Shown: positions 27,505 to 36,633, counted from the stretch's first letter. The stretch is 64,000 nt of DNA from Palsa-504 sp963769715 (GCA_963769715.1 CAVYNE010000016.1:48429-112428), one strand, 5' to 3'. Program-made: numbers and translations. The notes: generated by a model from the letters alone, not told the origin.

Positions 27505-28416
27505 ATGAGCTTCCCGGCCTTGGTAACCGGCGTCCTCCCCTACAGCGAGAGCGGGCGAAGGCCGCACCGGATCGATTCACACCACCACGTATGGGATGAG
27601 TCATTGCTGCCCATGGGCTGGATGCGGGGAGAATTGGCCGCGCTCGCCCGGCCGTTCTCTGTCACTGATTACCACGCATTCATGCTGTCGGCCGACTTCT
27701 CGGGCGCTGTTCTGGTTGAGGCCTCAGGCAACGCGAGCGAAGCCGAGTTCCTGCTCGACACCGCCGCTGACTCGTCCCTGATTCGTGCGGTCGTCCTGCC
27801 GCTGGGACGGACCGGACTGGCTGATCCCAGACTCTCCGACCGGCCAGCTGCGCTTCGTGATGCACGCGGCGCCGAGCTCATGGCTGGATTCCGCTGGTCC
27901 GGGCATACCCTCCTGGGCCCGCACTGGCTCACCGATCCTGCCTGCGCCCCGGGATTGCGACTTCTCCAGCACAATCGACTGTCTCTCGATCTGTTGACCC
28001 AATCCGAGGAATGGGCGAGCGTAGCGACCGCGGCCAAAAGATATCCCGACCTCCGCATCGTAATTGATCATTGCGGCAATCCGCCGCTGAAAGGCGCCCG
28101 GCGCAAATCCGACCTGGCGGTTTGGTCAGCAGGGTTGATTGCGGCGGCGCGGTCACCGAACGTTTATGTGAAGCTCTCCGGCCTGGTAAGCCGGATGGAA
28201 CCCATCGGCTGGAAGCTTGCAAGTGACGTGGTCGCGAATCTCGCTGAGACGTTCGGGCCTGCGCGGATCATGCTGGGATCAGATTGGCCGGTTTGCACAG
28301 TCCGATGCGATCCCGTCGAGGCGGTCGAGGCATACCGTCGGCTGCTCAACGGTTTCAGCTCTTCCGAGCTCGAGTTGCTGGAAGCGCGTGTAGCTACTGA
28401 GGTCTATTTTCGATAG
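27505..28416 (+). CDS. amidohydrolase family 2 (sugar lactonase-like)
   Basis: 303-aa TIM-barrel hydrolase. RIDSHHHVWD (N-terminal HxH metal motif), IVIDHCGNPP (strand with His), NVYVKLSGLVSR and LGSDWPVC (conserved Asp) are the signature positions of the fuconolactonase/2-pyrone-dicarboxylate lactonase group. The expected reaction is hydrolysis of a sugar-derived lactone in the cytoplasm; the exact substrate is unknown. The length is normal. It begins about 85 bp from the divergent isomerase relic, which supports a sugar catabolism context. Confidence 0.82.
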   Translation: MSFPALVTGVLPYSESGRRPHRIDSHHHVWDESLLPMGWMRGELAALARPFSVTDYHAFMLSADFSGAVLVEASGNASEAEFLLDTAADSSLIRAVVLPLGRTGLADPRLSDRPAALRDARGAELMAGFRWSGHTLLGPHWLTDPACAPGLRLLQHNRLSLDLLTQSEEWASVATAAKRYPDLRIVIDHCGNPPLKGARRKSDLAVWSAGLIAAARSPNVYVKLSGLVSRMEPIGWKLASDVVANLAETFGPARIMLGSDWPVCTVRCDPVEAVEAYRRLLNGFSSSELELLEARVATEVYFR

Positions 28417-28911
28417 GCCTCGACCAACGCGCAGCTTCCGCCAGTGGACAGGCATTTCCGCCTGCTGGACATCAGCGAAGGGCTGCTGGCTGAGGGCAGG
28501 CGTCGCGACGCCTGCCCTCAGTCAGGCCGGACGCCGCTGAACTGCTTGACCGCATCGGCGTGCCACGAGCGCAAGCACGATCGATTGGCTATGACGGCTC
28601 CGATCGGAGCCGTCATAGCCAGGCTTTCTCCGCCCCCGGCTACCGCACCCCGCTCGAAGCCCTCACCGACTACCAGACCGCAGCAGCCGCTGCATGATCA
28701 ACGCCCCGAAGAACTGCCCGAGATCCTTGACACGGGTCAGACTACTAAAGACAGGTGTCATCTGGTCCTGCCCGGCCGGCCTGTGTATCACAGGCCGCGC
28801 CCGGTCCTCTTAACCCATTAGACGGCAATAGGCGTCCCCCGCCGGACAGAAGGGCAGCAACCGCGCCCTCCTGGCACCGGCAGGCTTTCCGCGACCAGAG
28901 GAACTATTCTC
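28417..28911 (+). other. intergenic stretch with palindrome and transposase-like tail
   Basis: About 500 bp. It contains the 34-bp palindrome (28587-28620) and directly after it a plus frame QAFSAPGYRTPLEALTDYQT ending at a TGA near 28698, which resembles the C-terminus of an IS transposase (GYRTP motif). No full gene. Confidence 0.4.
28587..28620. terminator. 34-bp perfect palindrome
   Basis: The left half GGCTATGACGGCTCCGA is followed by its exact reverse complement. As RNA it would form a ~15-bp stem with a GAUC loop about 170 bp after the amidohydrolase stop, compatible with a terminator, though no U-tract follows. A protein binding site or IS end is the alternative. Confidence 0.5.
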
Positions 28912-29169
28912 ATGAAACTGCAGGACATTACTCCCGACCAGGTGCCGGGCATTTCTGGCATGCACGCCGGCACTGCCGAGCCAGGCGAGATGGCTCGCTT
29001 GCTCACCGAGTCCAGCGCCGTGCTGCGAGAGGCGGGCCTGAACATCGCCCAGGACGCCACGCCCAGCGCGATCGTGGTTGTCCCCCGCGAGGGGGGCCGC
29101 ATCCTCGTCCTCATCGTCGTCGACGGCACGGTGATAGGCATCAGCTCCCCCGTCCACTTCGCACAGTGA
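28912..29169 (+). CDS. small hypothetical protein
   Basis: 85 aa (MKLQDITPDQVPGISGMHAG...). The second half (PSAIVVVPREGGRILVLIVV) is a clear beta-hairpin-like hydrophobic segment. No signal peptide. Family not recognised. Preceded by AGAGGAACT, a plausible ribosome site. Confidence 0.5.
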   Translation: MKLQDITPDQVPGISGMHAGTAEPGEMARLLTESSAVLREAGLNIAQDATPSAIVVVPREGGRILVLIVVDGTVIGISSPVHFAQ

Positions 29170-29488
29170 GGTAAAACGCTACGCCGACGAGGACCGCAGA
29201 TAAGACGGGTCCGGGAGACCGCGGGATCGCCGCCGGCTGGCTGGGCCTACGGGGTCCTGCCGGGCTGCCTGTCTCCCTGCGGTGGCTCGCCTTCACTGAT
29301 CTGCCGAGCGATCTGGGCCTAAGCCCGGGGCGGCGACGAAGGGCGTGCCCCGGGAACGACGACGTATGTGGCGTCGACGATGCTGTCATAGGAGCCAGCC
29401 TGTGAAGACGATCCCGATCCAGTCATGCCGGACCAGAGCGGCTTCACAGCGCCGGTGAACCCCTTTGGAGCGCGGCGGCGCTCGTCCG
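29170..29488 (+). other. intergenic stretch
   Basis: About 320 bp with no frame or motif that I can support. Confidence 0.4.
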
Positions 29489-29815
29489 TCAGCCACCCGG
29501 CTCCGGCTTAAGTTTAAGGACGGTTGCTACGGCGCATGCCCGCTCAATCGAAAAGTGAAAGTTCCCGGTGGCGGACCCAACATCGTCGCCGTAACCGGTG
29601 ATGGTGATTCGGAGCGCCGACCAGCTCTTGAGGTCGGCCACCAGTGAGCTGAGGACAGCTTCGGCGGAATTACTCAGCTGGGACTGATCAGAGGGGAATC
29701 GCACAGCCGGCCTGGGCCGTGACTTCGGCACCGGCAGGAGTGACATTGTTTGCCACTCTGCCTGGGGTCGGGGCCTGCTGCTTATATGCTGCTGGAAGCC
29801 CTGGCTGAGCATCAC
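29489..29815 (-). pseudogene. truncated OmpA-like domain protein
   Basis: 108 codons. VRFPSDQSQLSNSAEAVLSS, then a LKSWSALRITITGYGDDVGSA segment and a FHFSIERACAVATVL segment, follow the OmpA-C pattern (F...Ls..a...L..L...i.i.GyaDd.Gs...N..LS..RA.aV...L), a peptidoglycan-binding fold. The sequence stops soon after the RA helix, so the last strand of the domain is missing. No signal peptide is visible at the N-terminus. Probably a relic of a secreted or membrane protein. Confidence 0.55.
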
Positions 29816-29923
29816 CCGCGAGGTGGCCGATCGAGACGGTCAGGCGGGCCTGCTGAAGGCGCTAGGGCGCCCTCAGCAGAATGACCGAGTGCAGGATGGG
29901 GCTGATCGCGCGCCCGGCAGGCG

Positions 29924-30010
29924 TTAACCGAACCACTTGTGCCAGAGGTTGCCGTCGGTACCCTCGGCGAAGATGTCGATCCGGCTGTTACCCCAAACCA
30001 CCCGAGGACA
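29924..30010 (-). pseudogene. C-terminal tectonin/PLL repeat remnant
   Basis: Complement frame VVWGNSRIDIFAEGTDGNLW then HKWFG and TAA (29924-29926). One blade of the same lectin-like propeller type as in the kinase at 24308 (GRLEAFARSTDGDLLHVWQ). The rest of the gene is not found upstream. Confidence 0.6.
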
Positions 30011-30167
30011 CCGAGGTGCCGTTGATCAGCTACTCCCTGCAACGCAGCCGCCATAGAGCAAAACTTGCATGGGCGCGTCCGATGTTGTCCGATCATTGCT
30101 CGGATATGACGCAAGTTGCCAACTGACATACGGCCGGAGCGTCTTCACTCCCATCCCGCACCGGCGG

Positions 30168-30345
30168 TCAGCGGTGGGCGTTGCGCGGGTGGTCCTTGGC
30201 GGTGCGCTCGTTGCCGCGCCGGTACTGGCCGGTCCAGCGGGCCATGACCGCCGCCGCGCACCGTCGTCACGGCGCGGCCCCGGTGCGAAATGGACACTGA
30301 GCCATCCGCTCGGACCGCGTAGTCGAAACCCTCAGGGGCAGCCAT
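30168..30345 (-). pseudogene. small conserved actinobacterial protein with internal deletion
   Basis: Starts MAAPEGFDYAVRADGSVSIS and HRGRAVTTVRG, then needs a frame change to ARWTGQYRRGNERTAKDHPR, ending at TGA 30168-30170. From memory of related proteins, about 15-20 residues (a helix before ARWTGNYRRGNER) are missing at the junction, near 30250. The function of the family is unknown to me. Confidence 0.55.
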
Positions 30346-30562
30346 TCCGGAATCGTTACACCCGCCGCCCCCGCGCCGCCAGAGGTCAGCCGCCCGAACC
30401 ACGCCATTTTCGGTTGGACAGGACGCAAACGAGCGTGACGATCCTGGTCTGACCAGGAAGTTGCGACTGACGTCGTCAGTAGCGCTGCTGGGCGTCGGCG
30501 AGGGCGAGGCGGGAGTAGATCTCCAGGGCCTGGCGGCGGCGTGACCTCGCGGCGGATGGCGG

Positions 30563-31368
30563 CTACAGGGTTTGGCCGCTGAGGATGACCGGGCCTGCCA
30601 GCTCGCCGTTCTTGCTCGGGGGGCCGAGCGTGATCTCCATTATGCGGAAGTCGTGCGGGTCGGCGGCGCTCGTCATGGGGAAGGTCCAGCTCCCGCTGTC
30701 CCGCACCTGGAACGTGCCGGCGGACGCCACCTGACCGTTTCGGCTTACGTACCAGCATGTGTACCACTGGCTGTCGCCGAAGCTCTTGAGGTGAGTCACG
30801 GTCAAGCTGATGGTCCAGCTCCCCGACGCATCTCGGCGGGCGGTTGCCCGCCCGGTGGCTGCTCCGTAGCCGTGCAGCCTGGCCGCTGTGGTGGCATGGA
30901 GCGGGATCACGGCTGTGGCTTGGGCCGGGGTGATCCGTCCCCCGCCGAAGCTGAGCGGGAGGATGATGGCGGTAGTGATGACGGCAGCGGCGATGGCAAC
31001 GACAGCGGTCAGGCGGCCCCGGTAACGCCGCCATGCCGGCCGGCGGGTGACCATCGGCCGGACCGCCGTCTGGGCAGGTGCCGGTGGCCGGCGGGCGGTG
31101 GGCGGTGCCCGGTCTTGGCCTTCTGCCCGGTAAGCGCTGCGACCATGGCGGCGACCGTCCGGTCTTCGAGGTCGGCTGGCGGTTCGACGTGCGGGGGCAG
31201 GTTCTTGATGACCGGGCCGATGTCGCCGTACTCGTCGACGACGCTTCGGCAGTAGCTGCAGCCGCTGAGATGTCGGTTGAAGCTGGCCCGCTTGGCGGCC
31301 GGCAGGTTGCCGAATGCGAAGTCGAAGGCCTCAGGGTGGGCCAGCTCGATGTCCCGGTCAGACAGCAT
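30563..31368 (-). pseudogene. zinc-finger anti-sigma factor, frameshifted in linker
   Basis: Part one (31368 onward): a ZAS domain with FNRHLSGCSYCRSVV (HxxxCxxC) that would clamp the ECF sigma encoded just upstream. Part two (to 30563, in another frame): linker, membrane segment TAVVAIAAAVITTAIILPLS and an outer beta domain ending PPSKNGELAGPVILSGQTL. The frames cross within the Pro-rich linker around 31090-31125. Translated through one base change they form one ~265-aa anti-sigma factor; read literally they are a 119-aa soluble ZAS protein and a separate 163-aa membrane protein starting at 31054. The start overlaps the sigma gene stop by 11 bases. Confidence 0.7.
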
Positions 31369-31951
31369 CGTCGCCCCCTCGCAGGCTGGCCAGCTCGGCC
31401 CGCAGCGTACCTGCCGCCTTGGCCGTCCGGGATTTGACGGTGCCGATCGGGATGTCCAGGCGCCCGGCGATCTCGGACTGAGTGAAGCCGTCCCGGACCA
31501 GGCGCATCACCTCGGCGTAGATCGACGGCAGCTTGTCCAGGGCCTGGTCGACGGTGAGGACGGTGAGCGCTTCATCAACGCAGTCGTACTGGGGCGGCAG
31601 CTGGAAGTCCTCAACAGGGAGCATCGGCCGGGACGAGGGGCGCCGCGCTATGTCGTAGGCAGCCGATTTAGCGATCGTGAACAGCCAGGCCCGCACCGGG
31701 CCTCGCCTGGCGTCATAACGTCCTGCCTGCCGGCAGAACTTGATGAAGGTCTCTTGCACCATCTCTTCAGCTAGCCCCTGGTCGCCGAGCACGTGGAAGC
31801 CGAACCTGAACAGCTCCATCCGGTATTTGTGGTAGAGCCTCCGTGCCGCGTCGTCGTCGCTGACCGCCGCGATCTTGGCAATCAGGCCCATCTCGTGAGG
31901 GCCAGTGCGTACCCCGCTGTCGTCCCACGACACAGCCAGTCCCCCACCCAT
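31358..31951 (-). CDS. ECF RNA polymerase sigma factor
   Basis: 197 aa. Region 2: LYHKYRMELFRFGFHVLGDQ, VQETFIKFCRQAGRYDARRG and VRAWLFTIAKSAAYDIARR. Region 4: LDKLPSIYAEVMRLVRDGFT and SEIAGRLDIPIGTVKSRTAK (HTH). It directs RNA polymerase to a small regulon and is probably held inactive at the membrane by the anti-sigma factor encoded immediately downstream with overlapping ends. An internal start at 31891 (MGLIAKIAAVSDDDA) is also plausible because similarity begins there. Autoregulation is usual for such pairs but no promoter motif was verified. Confidence 0.9.
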   Translation of the reverse strand: MGGGLAVSWDDSGVRTGPHEMGLIAKIAAVSDDDAARRLYHKYRMELFRFGFHVLGDQGLAEEMVQETFIKFCRQAGRYDARRGPVRAWLFTIAKSAAYDIARRPSSRPMLPVEDFQLPPQYDCVDEALTVLTVDQALDKLPSIYAEVMRLVRDGFTQSEIAGRLDIPIGTVKSRTAKAAGTLRAELASLRGGDDAV

Positions 31952-32113
31952 GTTCTACGTAGTTCCCCAGCCGATCGGTTCGGCGTGCCGGCCGGCTTTC
32001 CCAGATTCTCAGTATGTGGGCCTGCCCAGAAAAACATTGCCAATCCAGCGAACCGATCCGCTTCCCCGTCCCGTAAGTGCAGCGTCGTAGGAACCACAGA
32101 CCAGGGAGGGCAA

Positions 32114-32821
32114 ATGGCGACGACGTCTCAAGAGAACGACTTCGACCGGGTCAAGCAGTGGGGTAAGGAGTCTCCCGCCGCCGGGCAGGCGAGCAGCGGG
32201 ACCGGCCAAGGCCGCCGATCTGACACCATGGCAGGGCCCCAGGGCGATGCGGGCAAGATGACTGCCAGGACAACGCGATTCAATCCTGCTCCCGGCTGGC
32301 CGCCTGCACCTGCCGGATGGGTGGCTCCTCCCGGCTGGCAGCCCGATCCTTCCTGGCCCGAGCCGCCTCCGGGATGGCAACTATGGGTAGAAGACCGCCC
32401 GGCCATATCGCCAAAGACTCAGGATTCTCTGCTGGCCATGGCCGGCGGGATCGCGGTCGTCCTCGGCTCGCTGATGCCATGGGTGTCCTTCAACAGCGTG
32501 GGAGTGGACGTGAAACCGGGGGCGAGGGCTGCATCAGTAGTCCTCGGCCTGGTCGTGGTGGCACTCGGATTCGCGCTGCGCGCGGCACCTCTGCCAGGGC
32601 GGCTCGTTGCAGGTATCGCGACTTTGGGCCTTTCTTCCCTAGCAGGCCTGCTCTACGCAGGTTTCATCCTGATCGGCATCAACGGAGTGCCGAATCAGGA
32701 CCCGTTTGGTTATATGACCACCGTGAAGTTCTCCCCGGCTATCGGCATCGTTCTCGCAGTCGCTGGCTGCGGAGCTGCTTTCGTCGCGGCCATCAGGTCG
32801 TTTCACCACCGCCAGGACTGA
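32114..32821 (+). CDS. four-helix membrane protein with Trp/Pro-rich N-terminus
   Basis: 235 aa from ATG 32114, with GGGAGGG 4 bases upstream. The N-terminal ~100 residues are cytoplasmic-looking and include repeated PGW/PP motifs (FNPAPGWPPAPAGW, PPGWQPDPSWPEP, PPGWQLW), common in actinobacterial membrane proteins of unknown role. Four hydrophobic segments follow (about 110-130, 140-160, 165-190, 205-228). It runs divergently from the sigma factor gene. No enzymatic motif. Confidence 0.75.
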   Translation: MATTSQENDFDRVKQWGKESPAAGQASSGTGQGRRSDTMAGPQGDAGKMTARTTRFNPAPGWPPAPAGWVAPPGWQPDPSWPEPPPGWQLWVEDRPAISPKTQDSLLAMAGGIAVVLGSLMPWVSFNSVGVDVKPGARAASVVLGLVVVALGFALRAAPLPGRLVAGIATLGLSSLAGLLYAGFILIGINGVPNQDPFGYMTTVKFSPAIGIVLAVAGCGAAFVAAIRSFHHRQD

Positions 32822-33007
32822 CGGCAATTCACGCGCAAGAAAGGGATCGGGAGCGGTCGCCTCAAGGGTCGTGACATCAATATGAACCGTTCCCGCTTAT
32901 CGCGTTGGCAGGTCTTCAAAGACAAAGCTGGGGCCATCGACACCGCATCATAGGGAGATGTCCGGCGTCATCAGGTTCCTATTCAATCTCAGGAGGGGAA
33001 ATCGGTC

Positions 33008-34339
33008 ATGCAACTAGCAAAGTTCCGCATCCTATCCGTCATTACGGCGGGAAGCCTGACATTGGCCGTGGTGGCGGCCATCACGCCCGGCTCCGGCTCG
33101 GGCCACACGGCGCGGCCAGCGGCCCTCGCCGCCAAGACTGAATCATTCCCGCCGGTAAATCTCGATGACTGCCCGATCCTGCACACCGGCTATCCGACCG
33201 GCGGATGCGTGGCTCAGTTGCAAGAAGACCTGAACTTCATTGCGGGCAATAATAACCTGGCCGTGGACGGTATCTTCGGCTCGGTCGGCTCGCAGACATA
33301 CGAAGCGGTCATCGCGTTCCAGCAGTCGCATGGCCTTAAGCCGGACGGCGTGGTTGGCCCGGACACGAAGAACGCCCTCGACGCCGCCCTCTCGGTGCCC
33401 ACCCCTGGTGTGCCCTCAACAACTACCTCAGGTACGAGCACCTCAGGTACGAGCACCTCAGGTACGAGCACCTCAGGTACGAGCACCTCAGGTACGAGCA
33501 CCGTGGTCACTACACCGTCCTACACAGTGGTCCGGTACCTTCAACGGATCAGCGTTCCATCCTGCGTTGCGAATCTTGTGGGAGCAAAGATTGCCGCCGC
33601 AGAGATTCTCTGCGCGTTCCTGGCCAATTCAGCTAACACATATCCGCCGAACGACTTGAGCGGAACGGCACTATCTGACTTTATAGCCAAGAAACAATAT
33701 AGGCAGTACGTGAACTACCCCTCCTACAATGTAACATGCGTCGGCGGCACCATTCAAAATATCTCAAGCGCGACCGCCACCTCTGCACCTTTCTCGTGGA
33801 GCCAGGGCTACACAAGGATCCAGGGACCCGGCAAAACCAACTACTTCTCCCTAGGAGAACCGTACACCGAGAACGACAACTTCGATCGGATCTCTCCGGA
33901 TGAGATTTACTATGCAGGGAAGTCATCCGTCGAGATCGTATTCCAGGATGCCTCACGCCTCGCCACAGCCGAACGTAGCGGCAACTATGCTCTGACCGCT
34001 CTGGATGCCCCGTTCATCTGGACAGATGTCATAGAGGACGTCAGCTGCGACGGGACATATGGTCTGACAGTGGCGACCGATACTATGCCGACGGCCGACA
34101 TATACATCAATGGGCATGAAGTCTCATATGACAAACAGCCGAGCAATCTAGGCGCATTCTTGAAGGAGGGCGGCCATACGCTTAACCCGGTAGGATACGG
34201 AAACCTCGCGTACCCATGTCATGTGAAGCATTTCAATGCTCAAGGCCAGCTCGACGACTCATTCACAGGCTGTGAGTCTGGCTTCCAGGGTTTCCAAGGT
34301 GGCCAGTCCGGAGGTGGAGGAGCATCCGGCTCCTGGTGA
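33008..34339 (+). CDS. secreted peptidoglycan-binding-domain protein
   Basis: 443 aa with a strong AGGAGGGG site. A signal peptide (~1-28, ILSVITAGSLTLAVVAA) is followed by a PG_binding_1 domain (~50-125: GCVAQLQEDLNFIAGN, VDGIFGSVGSQTYEAVIAFQ, GVVGPDTKNAL), then a Thr/Ser/Gly linker made of a 15-bp minisatellite, and a ~270-residue Cys-containing C-terminal domain I do not recognise. The tail is Gly-rich. Relatives attach to the cell wall through the PG-binding domain. The C-terminal half is less GC-rich than the neighbours, perhaps a sign of transfer. Confidence 0.8.
   Translation: MQLAKFRILSVITAGSLTLAVVAAITPGSGSGHTARPAALAAKTESFPPVNLDDCPILHTGYPTGGCVAQLQEDLNFIAGNNNLAVDGIFGSVGSQTYEAVIAFQQSHGLKPDGVVGPDTKNALDAALSVPTPGVPSTTTSGTSTSGTSTSGTSTSGTSTSGTSTVVTTPSYTVVRYLQRISVPSCVANLVGAKIAAAEILCAFLANSANTYPPNDLSGTALSDFIAKKQYRQYVNYPSYNVTCVGGTIQNISSATATSAPFSWSQGYTRIQGPGKTNYFSLGEPYTENDNFDRISPDEIYYAGKSSVEIVFQDASRLATAERSGNYALTALDAPFIWTDVIEDVSCDGTYGLTVATDTMPTADIYINGHEVSYDKQPSNLGAFLKEGGHTLNPVGYGNLAYPCHVKHFNAQGQLDDSFTGCESGFQGFQGGQSGGGGASGSW
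33426..33500 (+). repeat. 15-bp minisatellite, 5 perfect copies
   Basis: CCTCAGGTACGAGCA repeated five times without error, encoding five TSGTS-type units in the linker of the secreted protein. The length is a multiple of three, so copy changes keep frame and only alter linker length. Confidence 0.95.
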
Positions 34340-34484
34340 GTTCGGCCAGATCTCAAACGTAGATCGCAAGGAAAGCGGAGATGCAGCGGACCGTCGACCT
34401 GCTGGCCGCGGACGAGTAGCGGGCGCCTGAGATCTCCGGCCTGGGCCAGGCCCGGCAGGCACGTGCCGGACCTGGCCCATCCTG

Positions 34485-35006
34485 TTGCGGGATCTGGAGA
34501 TCCGGGCCTCGTTCGGCCTCAGTTATCACGGACGGGCCGAGACGGAGCAGCGTGCCTTCCGCATGCTCGGCCTGCTCGCCGCGGACTTCCCGGCGTGGAA
34601 CCTGGCCGCGGTGCTCGAGACGGACACCGATGACGCCGAGGAGCTGCTGGAGCAGCTGGTGGACGCGATGCTGGCTGACATCGCCGGGGTCGACGCCACT
34701 GGCCTGATCCGGTACCGGCTGCATGACCTGCTGCGGGCCTTCGCCCGGAAGTGCCTGGCCGAGGCCGAGCCGCCGGGCGGGCGGGAGGAATGCCTGGCCC
34801 GGCTGGCTGACCAGTACATCGGCGCGGCGCGGCTGGCGTCCGCCTTCGTCCAGCCGGGCACCCCGGACATCGCCGCGCCCGCGCGGCCGCCGCTCATGGC
34901 GGACGCCGCCGCCCGCCAGGCCGGGGCCCCTCAACGGCACGGCCGACGCGCACCGCGGGCTGTCGCAGTCGAGGCGGGCCTGGTCCACCTCGACGACGAG
35001 CTATAG
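34485..35006 (+). pseudogene. fragment of an AfsR/SARP-type NB-ARC regulator
   Basis: 173 codons starting in mid-domain: RDLEIRASFGLSYHGRAETE, FRMLGLLAADFPAWNLAAVL, LLEQLVDAMLADI and GLIRYRLHDLLRAFARKCL. These match the winged-helix segment after the NB-ARC ATPase in AfsR-like regulators. The DNA-binding/BTAD and P-loop parts upstream and the TPR part downstream are missing, and the last ~40 codons are unrelated. A relic. Confidence 0.65.
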
Positions 35007-35011
35007 CAGGG

Positions 35012-36157
35012 CTAGGCGGCGCGGCTCGGGATGATGACGTATTTCGAGCCGGTCGCCTGCCGGCCGTAGCCGGCGATCGCTTCGAGGGAGAGCGCGCCCG
35101 GGAGCGATACTTGCGCTGTGTAGCTGCTGGCGAACGTCGTCGTGAGCCCGGCAGCGACCTGGTCGCGCAGCTGCGCAACGCGCGCCAGGCCGGCCTTCTG
35201 CAGGAACGGCGTTAGCAGCCATCCGCCGATGCCCCAGGCCATGCCATAGCTGCGGGTCAGCTCGGTCGGGCCGCGGTCAAGCGATCCGTAGATATAGACC
35301 TGCTTGTGCACGGCCGACCCGTACCTGCTGTAGCCGCCCGCGGCGGCGCTAGCGGCGGCTTCCATGCCCGTCAGGATCTGGCTCGCCAGCCAGCCGCCGC
35401 CGATGGCGTCGAAGGCAAGCGTGGCACCGGTTGCCTTGAGCGCGCCGGTCAGCTCGGCCATGAAGCCCGCGGACGTCGAATTGCAGACGTGGACGGCACC
35501 AGCCGCGCGGAGCATCGCTTCCTGGTCTGGCTTCCGCACGATGTTCACGAGCGGAATCTGCTGCTCGATGCAGAGCCGGCTGAGCATCTGGCCAAGGTTG
35601 GAGGCTGCGGCTGTATGCACCAGCGCGCTGTGATTCTCCATCCGCATGGTCTCGACCATGCCGAGCACCGTCATCGGGTTCACGAACGAGGCTGCGCCTT
35701 CGATCGCCGTCGCCCCGGCCGGGAGCTCCAGGCACAGCGCGACGTTGACCGGCCGGTACTGCGAGTACATCCCGCCGCCCGCCGCAGCGACGACCTTGCC
35801 CAGCAGAGCCTGCGCGGCCGGAGACTCGCCCGCCGCCACGACCGAGCCCGCGCCCTCGTTGCCGACCGGCATGGGCGTCCCTACCCGGGCGGCCAGGCCG
35901 CGCATGGCGGCATCGGGGATGGGCGCGGTGACGACCGGGCGCTCAGCAGATCCGCTAGCCACCGCGGCAGCCATATCAGCCCCGCCGAACAGCAGGCCCA
36001 TGTCTGACGGGTTGAGCGGTGCTGCCTCAACCCTGATGACGACCTCGTCTGGTCCCGGCTCCGGCACCGGGACCATGTCCAGGAACAGCTCGAGGGTCTG
36101 ATCGGCTCTGACCAGCGATCGCAACTGGAGGGCTTCGGCCGGAATCTCTGCGGACAT
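35012..36157 (-). CDS. zinc-type (MDR) dehydrogenase / quinone oxidoreductase-like
   Basis: 381 aa. N-terminal GroES-like domain (VVIRVEAAPLNPSDMGLLFG, then PVGNEGAGSVVAAG), then a Rossmann domain (ALVHTAAASNLGQMLSRLC, VNIVRKPDQEAMLRAAGA, ATLAFDAIGGG). The zinc-binding Cys set of alcohol dehydrogenases is not apparent, so a quinone-reductase or reductive role using NADPH is more likely. Cytoplasmic; substrate unknown. The length is in the normal MDR range. It is convergent with the NB-ARC relic, ending 6 bp from it. Confidence 0.82.
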   Translation of the reverse strand: MSAEIPAEALQLRSLVRADQTLELFLDMVPVPEPGPDEVVIRVEAAPLNPSDMGLLFGGADMAAAVASGSAERPVVTAPIPDAAMRGLAARVGTPMPVGNEGAGSVVAAGESPAAQALLGKVVAAAGGGMYSQYRPVNVALCLELPAGATAIEGAASFVNPMTVLGMVETMRMENHSALVHTAAASNLGQMLSRLCIEQQIPLVNIVRKPDQEAMLRAAGAVHVCNSTSAGFMAELTGALKATGATLAFDAIGGGWLASQILTGMEAAASAAAGGYSRYGSAVHKQVYIYGSLDRGPTELTRSYGMAWGIGGWLLTPFLQKAGLARVAQLRDQVAAGLTTTFASSYTAQVSLPGALSLEAIAGYGRQATGSKYVIIPSRAA

Positions 36158-36483
36158 AGGTGAGATCCTCTCAGAGCGCGCCGGCCACTCGCTCGTAATC
36201 GCTCATCGAGTTGCAGAGCCGGGCTGACAGCCGAAGCCACCGCCAGCCACCGTGATAGGTGTTCCGCGACCCCGACCCATGATCCACGGGACACGCCCTA
36301 GGTGCAGCCGCCCGCCTGCGCCACATCCGCGGCGTCGGCGCTGCCCAGCCCGCGCCCGCGGCAGATCGACCAGATCAGCAGGCGTACCGTTCGACGATCT
36401 CGTTCCACGCATTCCGGTGCCCTGCGGCCGCTTGCGCACGCTGGCGGCCTCCGCCACGGTGACCGCAAAGCCCGGCCCGGGCC
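36158..36483 (+). other. intergenic stretch
   Basis: About 325 bp. Contains the upstream region of the dehydrogenase gene and the point where the GH3 relic begins. No other supported feature. Confidence 0.35.
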
Positions 36484-36633
36484 GCCGAGGCCCGGCTGGC
36501 CATCCCGGCCCGGGCGTTCGCGCGCTACGACGAGGCGTCAGGCGGCTGGGTCCGGCCGCCCGGCGAGTTCACCGTCCGCATCGGCAGATCTTCGGCTGAC
36601 CTGCGCCTGTCCGTGCGGGTACGATCCGGGTAA
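36484..36633 (+). pseudogene. C-terminal relic of a glycoside hydrolase family 3 enzyme
   Basis: Plus frame EARLAIPARAFARYDEASGG then WVRPPGEFTVRIGRSSADLR, ending at TAA 36631-36633. This is the typical last strand-rich part of the fibronectin-III-like domain of GH3 beta-glucosidases (aFa.yD...gWv..pGeftvrvG.Ss.Dlr). Only about 50 of some 750 codons remain. Confidence 0.65.

Noticed and set aside
33426..33500. Possible CRISPR-like repeat array
   Set aside because: 15-bp units without spacers inside a coding frame; it is a coding minisatellite.
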